From Curtobacterium luteum (GTDB lineage: Bacteria; Actinomycetota; Actinomycetes; Actinomycetales; Microbacteriaceae), in NCBI RefSeq assembly GCF_014646995.1, contig NZ_BMOI01000005.1:62001-126000 (forward strand): DNA of 64,000 bases, read 5' to 3'. Of the stretch, positions 34,530 to 41,926 are shown piece after piece (position 1 is the stretch's first letter; every line of letters starts with the position of its first letter). Below the pieces are notes generated by a model. The model ran no database searches. It saw only the letters and a program-made list of their open reading frames with translations, and had not been told where the DNA came from. The translations under genes were made by a program, and so were the position numbers.

Positions 34530-35878
34530 CCGACACGACCACGAACCCCGCGGGCCCGGTGCCGGGGGCCACCGACTCCGGTGCTGCGACCGACCCGACG
34601 GCCGGCCGTCCGGACACCTGGGCGTCGACCGACCGCGGGCAGCTCGTCGACCGGGCCGAGGTCATCGTCACCAGCCCGGAACGGAACTTCGTGACGCTGA
34701 AGATCACCACGGTCGACGGTGTGACCGGGCTCGGCGACGCCACCCTCAACGGCCGGGAGCTCGCCGTCGCCGCGTACCTGTCCGAGCACGTCGTGCCGCT
34801 CCTCGTCGGGCGGGACGCGAGCCGCATCGAGGACGCCTGGCAGTTCCTCTACCGGTCGTCCTACTGGCGTCGGGGCCCGGTCACGATGGCCGCGATCGCC
34901 GCCGTCGACATGGCGCTCTGGGACATCAAGGCCAAGGTCGCGGGCATGCCGCTGTACCAGCTGCTCGGCGGTGCCTCGCGGACCGGGCTGATGGCGTACG
35001 GGCACGCATCGGGCAAGGAGCTGCCGGAGCTGTTCGACTCCATCCGCGAGCACCAGGCCGAGGGCTACCGCTCCATCCGCGTGCAGACGGGCGTCCCCGG
35101 GCTGGAGAGCATCTACGGCATCGCGTCGAACCGGACGACCGAGGGCAACGCGGGCGTCCGCTACGACTTCGAGCCAGCGCAGCGCGGGGCGTACCCGGCG
35201 ATGGAGGACTGGGACACTCGCGCCTACCTGCGGCACGTGCCGACCGTGTTCGAGGCCGTGCGGAACGAGTTCGGTCCCGAGCTCCCGCTGCTGCACGACG
35301 GCCACCACCGGATGACCCCGCTGCAGGCCGCGAAGCTCGGCAAGTCGCTCGAGCCCTACGACCTCTTCTGGCTCGAGGACTGCACCCCGGCCGAGAACCA
35401 GGAGGCCCTGAAGCTCGTCCGGCAGCACACCACGACGCCGCTCGCGATCGGCGAGGTGTTCAACACGATCTGGGACTTCAAGGACATCATCCGCGACCAG
35501 CTGATCGACTACGTCCGCGGAGCGGTGACGCACATGGGCGGCGTCACACCCCTGCGGAAGACGATGGACTACGCGGCGATGTACCAGATCAAGTCCGGGT
35601 TCCACGGACCGACCGACATCTCACCCGTGGGCCTCGCGGCGCAGATGCACCTCGGCCTGGCGATCCACAACTTCGGCATCCAGGAGTACATGCAGCACGG
35701 GCCGAGGACGAACCAGGTGTTCCGGCAGACGTTCACCTTCACGGACGGCTACCTGCACCCGGGCGACGAACCCGGGCTGGGGGTCTCCCTCGACGTCGAC
35801 GAGGCCGGCAAGTACCCGTACGAGCAGGCGTACCTGCCGTTCAACCGGCTCGCCGACGGCACCGTCCACGACTGGTGA
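34526..35878 (+). CDS. manD: D-mannonate dehydratase, enolase superfamily (ManD/RspA type)
   Basis: 450 residues with a 35-residue Thr/Pro-rich N-terminal tail not normal for the family. The enolase-superfamily barrel shows YWRRGPVTMAAIAAVDMALW, GYRSIRVQTGVPG, metal ligands LLHDGHHRMTP, FWLEDCTPAENQE and LAIGEVFNT, and FHGPTDISPVGLAAQMHLG. It dehydrates mannonate to 2-keto-3-deoxygluconate. It is the last gene of the operon; KDG kinase and aldolase genes are not in the window. This is unrelated in fold to classical UxuA. Confidence 0.9.
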   Translation: MTDTTTNPAGPVPGATDSGAATDPTAGRPDTWASTDRGQLVDRAEVIVTSPERNFVTLKITTVDGVTGLGDATLNGRELAVAAYLSEHVVPLLVGRDASRIEDAWQFLYRSSYWRRGPVTMAAIAAVDMALWDIKAKVAGMPLYQLLGGASRTGLMAYGHASGKELPELFDSIREHQAEGYRSIRVQTGVPGLESIYGIASNRTTEGNAGVRYDFEPAQRGAYPAMEDWDTRAYLRHVPTVFEAVRNEFGPELPLLHDGHHRMTPLQAAKLGKSLEPYDLFWLEDCTPAENQEALKLVRQHTTTPLAIGEVFNTIWDFKDIIRDQLIDYVRGAVTHMGGVTPLRKTMDYAAMYQIKSGFHGPTDISPVGLAAQMHLGLAIHNFGIQEYMQHGPRTNQVFRQTFTFTDGYLHPGDEPGLGVSLDVDEAGKYPYEQAYLPFNRLADGTVHDW

Positions 35879-35897
35879 CCCACCAGCGGAGCGCGGG

Positions 35898-35903
35898 CAT
35901 GCT
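35898..35903 (+). promoter_or_regulatory. -10 hexamer of the coiled-coil protein gene, leaderless
   Basis: CATGCT lies six bases before ATG 35910 and no Shine-Dalgarno is visible. Confidence 0.4.
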
Positions 35904-35909
35904 GGGCTG

Positions 35910-36899
35910 ATGGAGTTCAGCGAGGTCGCCGGGGAGCTGCTGCTCGCGGCCCCCGGCGACTTCGTGCGTGTCCGGACCGAGCGGCAGCGGGCGGTGCGGA
36001 AGGACGACCGGGCCCTCGCCACCCGGATCGGGTCGCTCCGGAAGCCGGCACCGGCCGCGTGGGTCGTGGACCTCCTCGCGCGGGACGGCGCGCTCGACGA
36101 GGCGATCGACCTCGGTCCCGCGCTCCGGCAGGCCCAGACCGACGCCGACCCGGACGAGATCGCGACGCTCCGGAAGCAGCGGGCCCGGCTCGTCCGCAGG
36201 CTGACGGACCGGGGAGCCGAACTCGCCGTGGACGCGGGGCACGGGGTCACCCGTGCGGTGCTCGACCAGGTGGGAGCGACGATCGAGGCCGCGATGATGG
36301 ACCCGCACGCCGCCGCGGCCGTGCGCTCCGGTCTGCTCGTCCGGCCGCTCGAGAGCGTCGGGTTCGACGGCGTCGACCTCGACGGAGCGCTCGCCGACCC
36401 GGACGCGGTGCCGGGTGCATGGTCCGGCTCCGACGCGCCCCCGATCCCGATCGACCACGCGAGGGGTCGTGGGGGGACGCGCCGTGGCGACCACCGAGCG
36501 GACGCGGGCGGTCCGTCGGGGTCGGTCCGTGCCTCCAGGCCGTCAGCGCGCACGCCCGGGCCCGTCCCGCAGGCGGCACCGGACGACGCGGCACCGGTGC
36601 CCCACCGCGGGGCCGCGCGCCGTGCGGAGGCCGACGCGCGTCGCGCGTCGAGGGAAGCCGACGCCGCGCTCGACGCGGCCGAGGAGGCGCTCGACGGCGT
36701 GGACGCCCGACGGCAGGCGCTCGAGGAACGTCGCGCGGGACTCGCAGCCGAGCTGGAGCGGCTCGACCGGAACCTCGAGGACCTCGCGTCCGAGACGGAG
36801 CGGCTGCGCGACGCCCGGGACGACGCCGAGCGCGCGAGCGACCGAGCCCGAGCGGAGTTCGAGGCAGCACGGGGACACCGGAGCGGACGCCGCCGCTGA
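35910..36899 (+). CDS. Hypothetical coiled-coil protein
   Basis: 329 residues. Residues 1-165 form a helical domain (ERQRAVRKDDRALATRIGSL, RKPAPAAWVVDLLARDGALD, EIATLRKQRARLVRRLTDRG). Residues 170-235 are a Gly/Pro/Arg linker, and residues 238-320 form a strong coiled coil rich in Ala, Arg and Glu (ERRAGLAAELERLDRNLEDL). No catalytic motif is seen and I do not recognise the family. The linker contains half of a REP palindrome at 36529-36544. It follows manD by 31 bases but has its own -10. Confidence 0.7.
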   Translation: MEFSEVAGELLLAAPGDFVRVRTERQRAVRKDDRALATRIGSLRKPAPAAWVVDLLARDGALDEAIDLGPALRQAQTDADPDEIATLRKQRARLVRRLTDRGAELAVDAGHGVTRAVLDQVGATIEAAMMDPHAAAAVRSGLLVRPLESVGFDGVDLDGALADPDAVPGAWSGSDAPPIPIDHARGRGGTRRGDHRADAGGPSGSVRASRPSARTPGPVPQAAPDDAAPVPHRGAARRAEADARRASREADAALDAAEEALDGVDARRQALEERRAGLAAELERLDRNLEDLASETERLRDARDDAERASDRARAEFEAARGHRSGRRR

Positions 36900-36939
36900 C
36901 GCCCGGTGCGGCGAGATCGTCACGCAACAGTTGTCGTTC

Positions 36940-36969
36940 TTGACCACCGGCGTTGGAGCGGTCTAACCT
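36940..36969 (+). promoter_or_regulatory. Promoter of the polyol MFS permease
   Basis: TTGACC (36940-36945), an 18-base spacer and TAACCT (36964-36969) form a good sigma-A-type promoter in the 275-base gap. The leader of about 200 bases to ATG 37175 is GC-rich and has small inverted repeats, including around GGGGTGCCCCGGGCAC (37026). Confidence 0.6.
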
Positions 36970-37174
36970 CGGGGGCCATGCTTCGGGCCGGCGATGGTCC
37001 GCCGGGCACCACCCCGCCAGCAACGGGGTGCCCCGGGCACAGGACTCGCATCATCGCCGGCGTCCCGAGCGTCCGCCGCCGGCGGGCGGTCGGGCGGACG
37101 GTGCGCGGCGCACCCCGGAGACATGCCGCGATGCCGGGTCGAGCACTCCGGGGGCCCTCCAGGAGAGACGACAC

Positions 37175-38572
37175 ATGTCGGAACCCCGCACCACCCAGAC
37201 CAGCACCCTCACCCCGCCGAACGGCGTCCCCGCACCGGGAACCGACCCGACGGCTCCACCGCCCGTCCGCGAGCGGGTCGGGCTCCTCGCCCGACTCGGC
37301 ATCCCGCACTCCCTGCGCTGGGGCTTCCTCGGTGTGCTCGTCTTCATGACCGGCGACGGCATCGAGTCGAACTTCATCGCCCCGCACATCGCCGGCGTGC
37401 TCGGCAGCGGCGGGACCGACAGCGCCGCGATGATCATCGGCATCTACGGTGTCGCGGTCCTCGTCGCGTCGTACTTCGCGGGCGTCCTCTCGGACCTGTG
37501 GGGGCCGCGGCGCGTGATGACCGTCGGCGCGGTGCTCTGGGTGGTGTTCCAGGTCGCGTTCCTCGCGGCGCTGCCCACCGCCTCGGTCGGGCTCATCGCG
37601 CTGACGTACTTCCTGCGCGGCCTCGGCTTCCCGCTCTTCGCGTTCTCGTTCCTGTGCTGGATCAACCACACCGTCGCCCGCGAGCGGAACGCCACCGCCG
37701 TCGGCTGGTTCTACGTGGTCTTCACCGGCGGGCTGCCGACCCTCGGTTCGCTCATCGCGATCGGCACGATCCCGGCGCTCGGCGGCGGATCGCTCGGCGA
37801 GACGTGGTCGATGGCCCTGTCGCTCGTGTTCGTCGTCGTCGGGTGGGTGATCGTCCGCTCCGGCGTGCGCGAGCCGACCGGCCTCGGCCGCATCGCCCCG
37901 CGCGAGCAGTCCGCCGCGCGGGTGCTCGCTTCCGGCATCGAGGTCTGCGTGCGGCGCCCGAAGGTGCTCCTCGCCGTCCTCATCCGCCTCGTGAACACCG
38001 CGCCGGAGTTCGGCAGGTTCGTCATCATGCCGGCGGTCATCGGGACCGAACTCGGCTGGGGGCAGGCGAAGTGGCTGACGATGACGGTGATCGTCTACGC
38101 CGGCAACATCCTGTTCAACGCCTTCTTCGGCGCGCTCGGCGACCGGATCGGGTGGATCCGCACCGTGAAGTGGTTCGGCATCGCGGCGTCCGCGGTCGGC
38201 CTCCTCGCCTGGTGGTACGTCCCGCACCTCGTGCCCGCCGGCTCCGAGTGGGGTTTCTGGCTCGCGACCGCCGCCGGCACCGTCTTCGGCATCATGCTCG
38301 CCGGGTTCACGCCGATGGGTGCCATCGTGCCCGCGTTCGCCGGTGCGGAGCGCCGCGGTGCGGCCATGGCGATGTACGCCACGGCAGCCGGTGGCGCGAC
38401 GTTCCTCGGGAACGCCGTCGTCGGCCTCGTGCTGCCGTGGGGCGGGGGCAGCGGCGTCGTCTGGACGTTCGTCGCGCTCTACGCGCTCGCGTTCGTGGTG
38501 CTGTGGTTCCTCAGGGTGCCGGAGGAGGCCGCGTCCGGGCACGAGCCGGAGCCCGCTGCGGTCCGGCGGTAG
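37175..38572 (+). CDS. MFS transporter, polyol permease (RbtT/DalT) type
   Basis: 465 residues and 12 membrane segments after a 40-residue Thr/Pro-rich N-terminal tail. GFLGVLVFMTGDGIESNFIA is the hallmark first helix of the polyol permease family, whose members import ribitol or D-arabinitol with protons. The MFS loop YFAGVLSDLWGPRRVMTVGA follows. AGGAGAG precedes ATG 37175. No dehydrogenase is adjacent, but the zinc polyol dehydrogenase at 13179 could use the imported polyol. A perfect 48-base palindrome follows the stop. Confidence 0.85.
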   Translation: MSEPRTTQTSTLTPPNGVPAPGTDPTAPPPVRERVGLLARLGIPHSLRWGFLGVLVFMTGDGIESNFIAPHIAGVLGSGGTDSAAMIIGIYGVAVLVASYFAGVLSDLWGPRRVMTVGAVLWVVFQVAFLAALPTASVGLIALTYFLRGLGFPLFAFSFLCWINHTVARERNATAVGWFYVVFTGGLPTLGSLIAIGTIPALGGGSLGETWSMALSLVFVVVGWVIVRSGVREPTGLGRIAPREQSAARVLASGIEVCVRRPKVLLAVLIRLVNTAPEFGRFVIMPAVIGTELGWGQAKWLTMTVIVYAGNILFNAFFGALGDRIGWIRTVKWFGIAASAVGLLAWWYVPHLVPAGSEWGFWLATAAGTVFGIMLAGFTPMGAIVPAFAGAERRGAAMAMYATAAGGATFLGNAVVGLVLPWGGGSGVVWTFVALYALAFVVLWFLRVPEEAASGHEPEPAAVRR

Positions 38573-38585
38573 CCCGGACCACGTC

Positions 38586-38633
38586 GACGGCCTGGAGGCG
38601 CGGTGCGGGCCCGCACCGCGCCTCCAGGCCGTC
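38586..38633. repeat. Perfect 48-base REP-like palindrome after the MFS gene
   Basis: The sequence is a perfect palindrome with 24-base arms starting GACGGCCTGGAGGCGCGG and centred on GGGCCC at 38607-38612. It lies 14 bases after the MFS stop and is the cleanest member of the REP-like family in this window. It probably also terminates transcription. Confidence 0.85.
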
Positions 38634-38676
38634 TGCGGGAACGCCCAGGGCGGCCGACACGCCCGACCGGGGCTGC

Positions 38677-38720
38677 TAGACTCGGTGACTGACTTCGGCG
38701 AGGGCCGCGCATGCGCGGCC
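38677..38720 (+). promoter_or_regulatory. rplY promoter -10 and leader palindrome
   Basis: TAGACT (38677-38682) is a -10 hexamer. The transcript would have a leader of about 160 bases, and GGCCGCGCATGCGCGGCC at 38703-38720 is a perfect 18-base palindrome near its 5' end. The leader could be a self-regulatory site for the ribosomal protein. Confidence 0.45.
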
Positions 38721-38848
38721 GTGATCGACGCGGTGGGAGACCCGGCCCAGTCCTGGGAGCGTTCCTCACGCGTGCACGCGTTCGAGTTGCAACACCACAG
38801 ACCCCCGATGCCGGCACCCCGGCGTCGACCACGACACCAGGAGGCACC

Positions 38849-39505
38849 ATGGCCGACAACACGAAGCTCGCAGCGGAGATCCGCACCAAGTTCGGCAAGG
38901 GTGCGGCGCGCAAGATCCGTGCGAACGACAAGATCCCCGCGGTCGTCTACGGTCACGGCACCGAGCCGCAGCACATCACCCTCCCGGGCCACGAGACGAT
39001 GCTCATCGTCCGCCAGGCGAACGCGATCATCGACCTCGACATCGAGGGCACCGCGCAGCTCGCCCTCGTGAAGGACGTCCAGCGCGACCCGGTGCGCCAG
39101 GTCATCGAGCACATCGACCTCGTCGTCGTGCGCCGTGGCGAGAAGGTCGCGGTCGACGTCCCGGTCGTCGTCGAGGGCGAGTCCTTCTCCGGCACCATCC
39201 ACGTCCAGGACCTCTCCTCGGTCTCGCTCCTCGTCGAGGCGACGAAGATCCCCGAGCACGTCGTGGTGGACGTCGAGGGTCTCGAGGACGGCAAGCAGAT
39301 CCTCGCTTCCGAGCTCGAACTCCCGTCGGGCGCCGAGCTCGAGACCGACCCCGAGGCGCTCGTCGTCCAGATCGTCACCCCGCGTGCGACCGCCGACGAC
39401 ATCGCGGCCGACGAGGAAGCGGCTGAGGCCGGTGCCGAGGCCGGCGCCGAGGGTGAGGCTGCTGCCTCCTCCGACGACGACGAGTCCGCGTCGGACTCCG
39501 AGTAA
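38849..39505 (+). CDS. rplY: 50S ribosomal protein L25 / general stress protein Ctc
   Basis: 218 residues: the long two-domain CTC form. The 5S-rRNA-binding L25 domain covers about 1-95 (EIRTKFGKGAARKIRANDKI, PAVVYGHGTEPQHI, VRQVIEHIDLVVV). The TL5 C-terminal domain covers about 96-180. An Ala/Glu/Asp-rich acidic tail of about 35 residues ends the protein, as is common in actinobacteria. AGGAGG precedes ATG 38849. It sits just upstream of pth, a widely conserved pair. Confidence 0.97.
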   Translation: MADNTKLAAEIRTKFGKGAARKIRANDKIPAVVYGHGTEPQHITLPGHETMLIVRQANAIIDLDIEGTAQLALVKDVQRDPVRQVIEHIDLVVVRRGEKVAVDVPVVVEGESFSGTIHVQDLSSVSLLVEATKIPEHVVVDVEGLEDGKQILASELELPSGAELETDPEALVVQIVTPRATADDIAADEEAAEAGAEAGAEGEAAASSDDDESASDSE

Positions 39506-39538
39506 CACCCCTCGATCGCGGACCACTGGCCGACGCTG

Positions 39539-40123
39539 ATGGCTGACGACGTGTTCGTCGTGGTCGGGCTCGGGAACCCCGGGCCCGGCTACGCGGGCAA
39601 CCGCCACAACGTCGGCCAGATGGTCCTCGACGAACTCGCCGCCCGGATGGGCGCGACGTTCAGGAAGCACAAGACGCCGAACCAGGTCGCCGAAGGGCGT
39701 CCGGTGCCCGGCGGACCGAAGCTGGTGCTCGCGAAGCCCGCCTCGTTCATGAACACCTCCGGAGGGCCGGTCTCGTCGGTCCTCGGGTTCTACGGCCTCG
39801 ACGCCCGGTCGCTCATCGTGGTGCACGACGAGCTCGACCTGCCGTTCGACGCCGTCAAGCTCAAGGGCAACGGCGGACACGGCGGGCACAACGGCCTCCG
39901 CGACATCATCAAGGCGACCGGCACCAACGAGTTCGCCCGCGTGCGGATCGGCATCGGCCGTCCCCCCGGCCGGCAGGACCCCGCCGACTACGTGCTGCGC
40001 GACTTCTCGCCCACGGAGCGCAAGGTCCTTGCGAACCTCGTCGCCGACGGCGCGGACGCGGTCGAGGCGATCACCGACCTCGGTCTCCTCGCAGCGCAGC
40101 AGCGCATCCACGCGCCCTCCTGA
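39539..40123 (+). CDS. pth: Peptidyl-tRNA hydrolase
   Basis: 194 residues. It opens VVVGLGNPGPGYAGNRHNVG with the catalytic His, then LAKPASFMNTSGGPVSSVL, VHDELDLPFDAVKLKGNGGH and GHNGLRDIIKATG. These cover the active-site Asn, Asp and His set. It releases peptides from stalled peptidyl-tRNA in the cytoplasm. It is 33 bases downstream of rplY, in the same operon. Confidence 0.97.
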   Translation: MADDVFVVVGLGNPGPGYAGNRHNVGQMVLDELAARMGATFRKHKTPNQVAEGRPVPGGPKLVLAKPASFMNTSGGPVSSVLGFYGLDARSLIVVHDELDLPFDAVKLKGNGGHGGHNGLRDIIKATGTNEFARVRIGIGRPPGRQDPADYVLRDFSPTERKVLANLVADGADAVEAITDLGLLAAQQRIHAPS

Positions 40124-40218
40124 CACCACGGTCCCCGAACTGGGGGACCGCCGCGTCCCCCTCGATGGGTAGGTTCTGGCCGGGGGAGCTCGACCCCCGC
40201 TGACCGAGGGGGTCCTCC

Positions 40219-41865
40219 GTGGTGCTGCACCGTGCCCGACCGTCCGCCGGCCGGACCGCCGTCGCGGTCGCCGTGCTCGCGACCGCGATGACCGCGGTCC
40301 TGGGCCTCGTCGTCGTCGCGGCCGGACCCGCCACGGCGACGCCCGCGACCTGGATCCCGGACCGCGTGACGACCGACGCCCCCGGGGCGGCGACGTCGTT
40401 CGCAGCACCGAACGATGTCCGGTACACGACGTCGGGCGCGCTGCTGCTCGCCGACTTCGCCGCGAACGGCGTCCTCCGACGCGATCCCGACGGCACCTGG
40501 TCGATCGTCGCACCGCTCGGCACCGACGACCGGTCGATGTGGAACCCCTCCGCGCTGACCGAGGCCGCCGACGGGCACCTGCTCGTCGCCGAGGCAGGCC
40601 GGCGGACCGTGGCGGAGCTCGACGGCCACGACGTGCTCCGCCGGTTCCCCGCGCCGAGCCGCCGGGCCGTGTCCGAGCTCGCGACGACCGGCGACGTCCT
40701 GTTCGCCGCCGTCCCGGGCAGCGGGGCGCTCTGGACGACCGGGACCGGCGCCGACGCGGGGACCTGGACCGCCGTCGACGGCCCGTGGACCGATCCCGCG
40801 GGCGTCGCGGTGTCGTCGGACGGTTCGACGCTCACGGTGGCGGACCAGGCGACCGACACGGTGTGGCAGGAGGACCTGGCGACGGGGGCGGTCACGTCGC
40901 TCGGGAGCCCCGGCGACGATCCGGGCACGGTGCGCCTCCGCGGCGTCGCGGTGCTCGACGACGGGTCGGTCGCCGTGGTCGACAACGGCGGCGGCCGGGT
41001 GTTCGTGCGGCAGGACGGCGTCTGGACGGTGGCGTTCTCGGGCGCACCGGACGGATCGTCCCTGGCGAACCCGACGGCGGTCGCCGCGGGACCGGAGGGA
41101 CGGCTCGCGGTGGCGGACTACAACCGGCAGCGGGTCGTGGAGGCGGCGCGGGTCGGGGGCGGCGCGGTCACGTCGCCGACCGCGGCGCCGACCGGGGCTC
41201 CGACGGCGACGGGCACGGAGACCCCGAGTCCGACGCCGACCGACGTGGCGACGCCGACCGACGTGCCGACGCCGACGCCCGAGCCCGTCCCGGTGACGCC
41301 GACGCCTGAGCCCGTCCCGGTGACGCCGACGCCGACCGCGACCTCCTCCCCGGCACCGCTGCCCGTCCCTGTGACGCCAACGCCGGAGCCTGTCCCCGTG
41401 ACGCCGACGCCGGAGCCCGTCCCGGTGACGCCGGCCCCGACCGCGACCTCCTCCCCGGCACCGCTGCCCGCGCCGACGCCGGCCCCGACGCCGACGCCGA
41501 CCGCGACCTCCTCCCCGGCACCGCTGCCCGCCACGCCGAGCCCCGGCACCCCGACCGGCCCCCGAGACCCGGCCGCCCGACCGCCCGCACTGCACGGGGG
41601 CACCGACGCCGCACCCGGCGGCCACGGAGACGCCAGCAGCGGGGCGGTCGCAGCCCTCCCGAGCACCCCGGGCGACCACGGCGACGCAGCCGCCCGGGAC
41701 GCCTCGCACCGCGCCGTCCTCGCGGCCACCGGCGCCGGCCCGCTCGCCCTCACCGCACTCGGCGCCGTGGCAGCCGTCCTGATCGGGATCGCTCTCCACC
41801 TGCACCGGCGGAACCGTTCCGTGCACGAGTCCCGCGGACACGAACGGCCCGGCCGGCGGCCCTGA
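40219..41865 (+). CDS. Secreted NHL-repeat protein with proline-rich stalk and LAxTG-like sorting signal
   Basis: 548 residues from GTG 40219. A signal peptide (TAVAVAVLATAMTAVLGLVV, cut near AGPATA) is followed by about six NHL/beta-propeller strands (NPSALTEAADGHLLVAEAG, LRGVAVLDDGSVAVVDNGG, ANPTAVAAGPEGRLAVADYN). Residues 320-455 are a stalk of TPTPEPVPV and TATSSPAPLP repeats. The C-terminus has LAATG, a hydrophobic segment and RRNR, the layout of a cell-wall sorting signal for class E (LAxTG) sortases. It is probably displayed on the wall. TAGGTT at 40170 may be its -10. Confidence 0.75.
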   Translation: MVLHRARPSAGRTAVAVAVLATAMTAVLGLVVVAAGPATATPATWIPDRVTTDAPGAATSFAAPNDVRYTTSGALLLADFAANGVLRRDPDGTWSIVAPLGTDDRSMWNPSALTEAADGHLLVAEAGRRTVAELDGHDVLRRFPAPSRRAVSELATTGDVLFAAVPGSGALWTTGTGADAGTWTAVDGPWTDPAGVAVSSDGSTLTVADQATDTVWQEDLATGAVTSLGSPGDDPGTVRLRGVAVLDDGSVAVVDNGGGRVFVRQDGVWTVAFSGAPDGSSLANPTAVAAGPEGRLAVADYNRQRVVEAARVGGGAVTSPTAAPTGAPTATGTETPSPTPTDVATPTDVPTPTPEPVPVTPTPEPVPVTPTPTATSSPAPLPVPVTPTPEPVPVTPTPEPVPVTPAPTATSSPAPLPAPTPAPTPTPTATSSPAPLPATPSPGTPTGPRDPAARPPALHGGTDAAPGGHGDASSGAVAALPSTPGDHGDAAARDASHRAVLAATGAGPLALTALGAVAAVLIGIALHLHRRNRSVHESRGHERPGRRP

Positions 41866-41913
41866 CCCTGTTCGCCCGTCGCGCACGCCCGCCCGGCTGT
41901 CGGAGGCCCCCGG

Positions 41914-41919
41914 TACCGT
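41914..41919 (+). promoter_or_regulatory. -10 hexamer of mfd, leaderless
   Basis: TACCGT lies seven bases before GTG 41927 without a ribosome site. Confidence 0.5.
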
Positions 41920-41926
41920 GTCCTGA

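Noticed and set aside
36920-40513. A 1197-codon open frame on the minus strand
   Set aside because: It crosses the MFS, rplY and pth genes and the perfect palindrome, with no domain in it.
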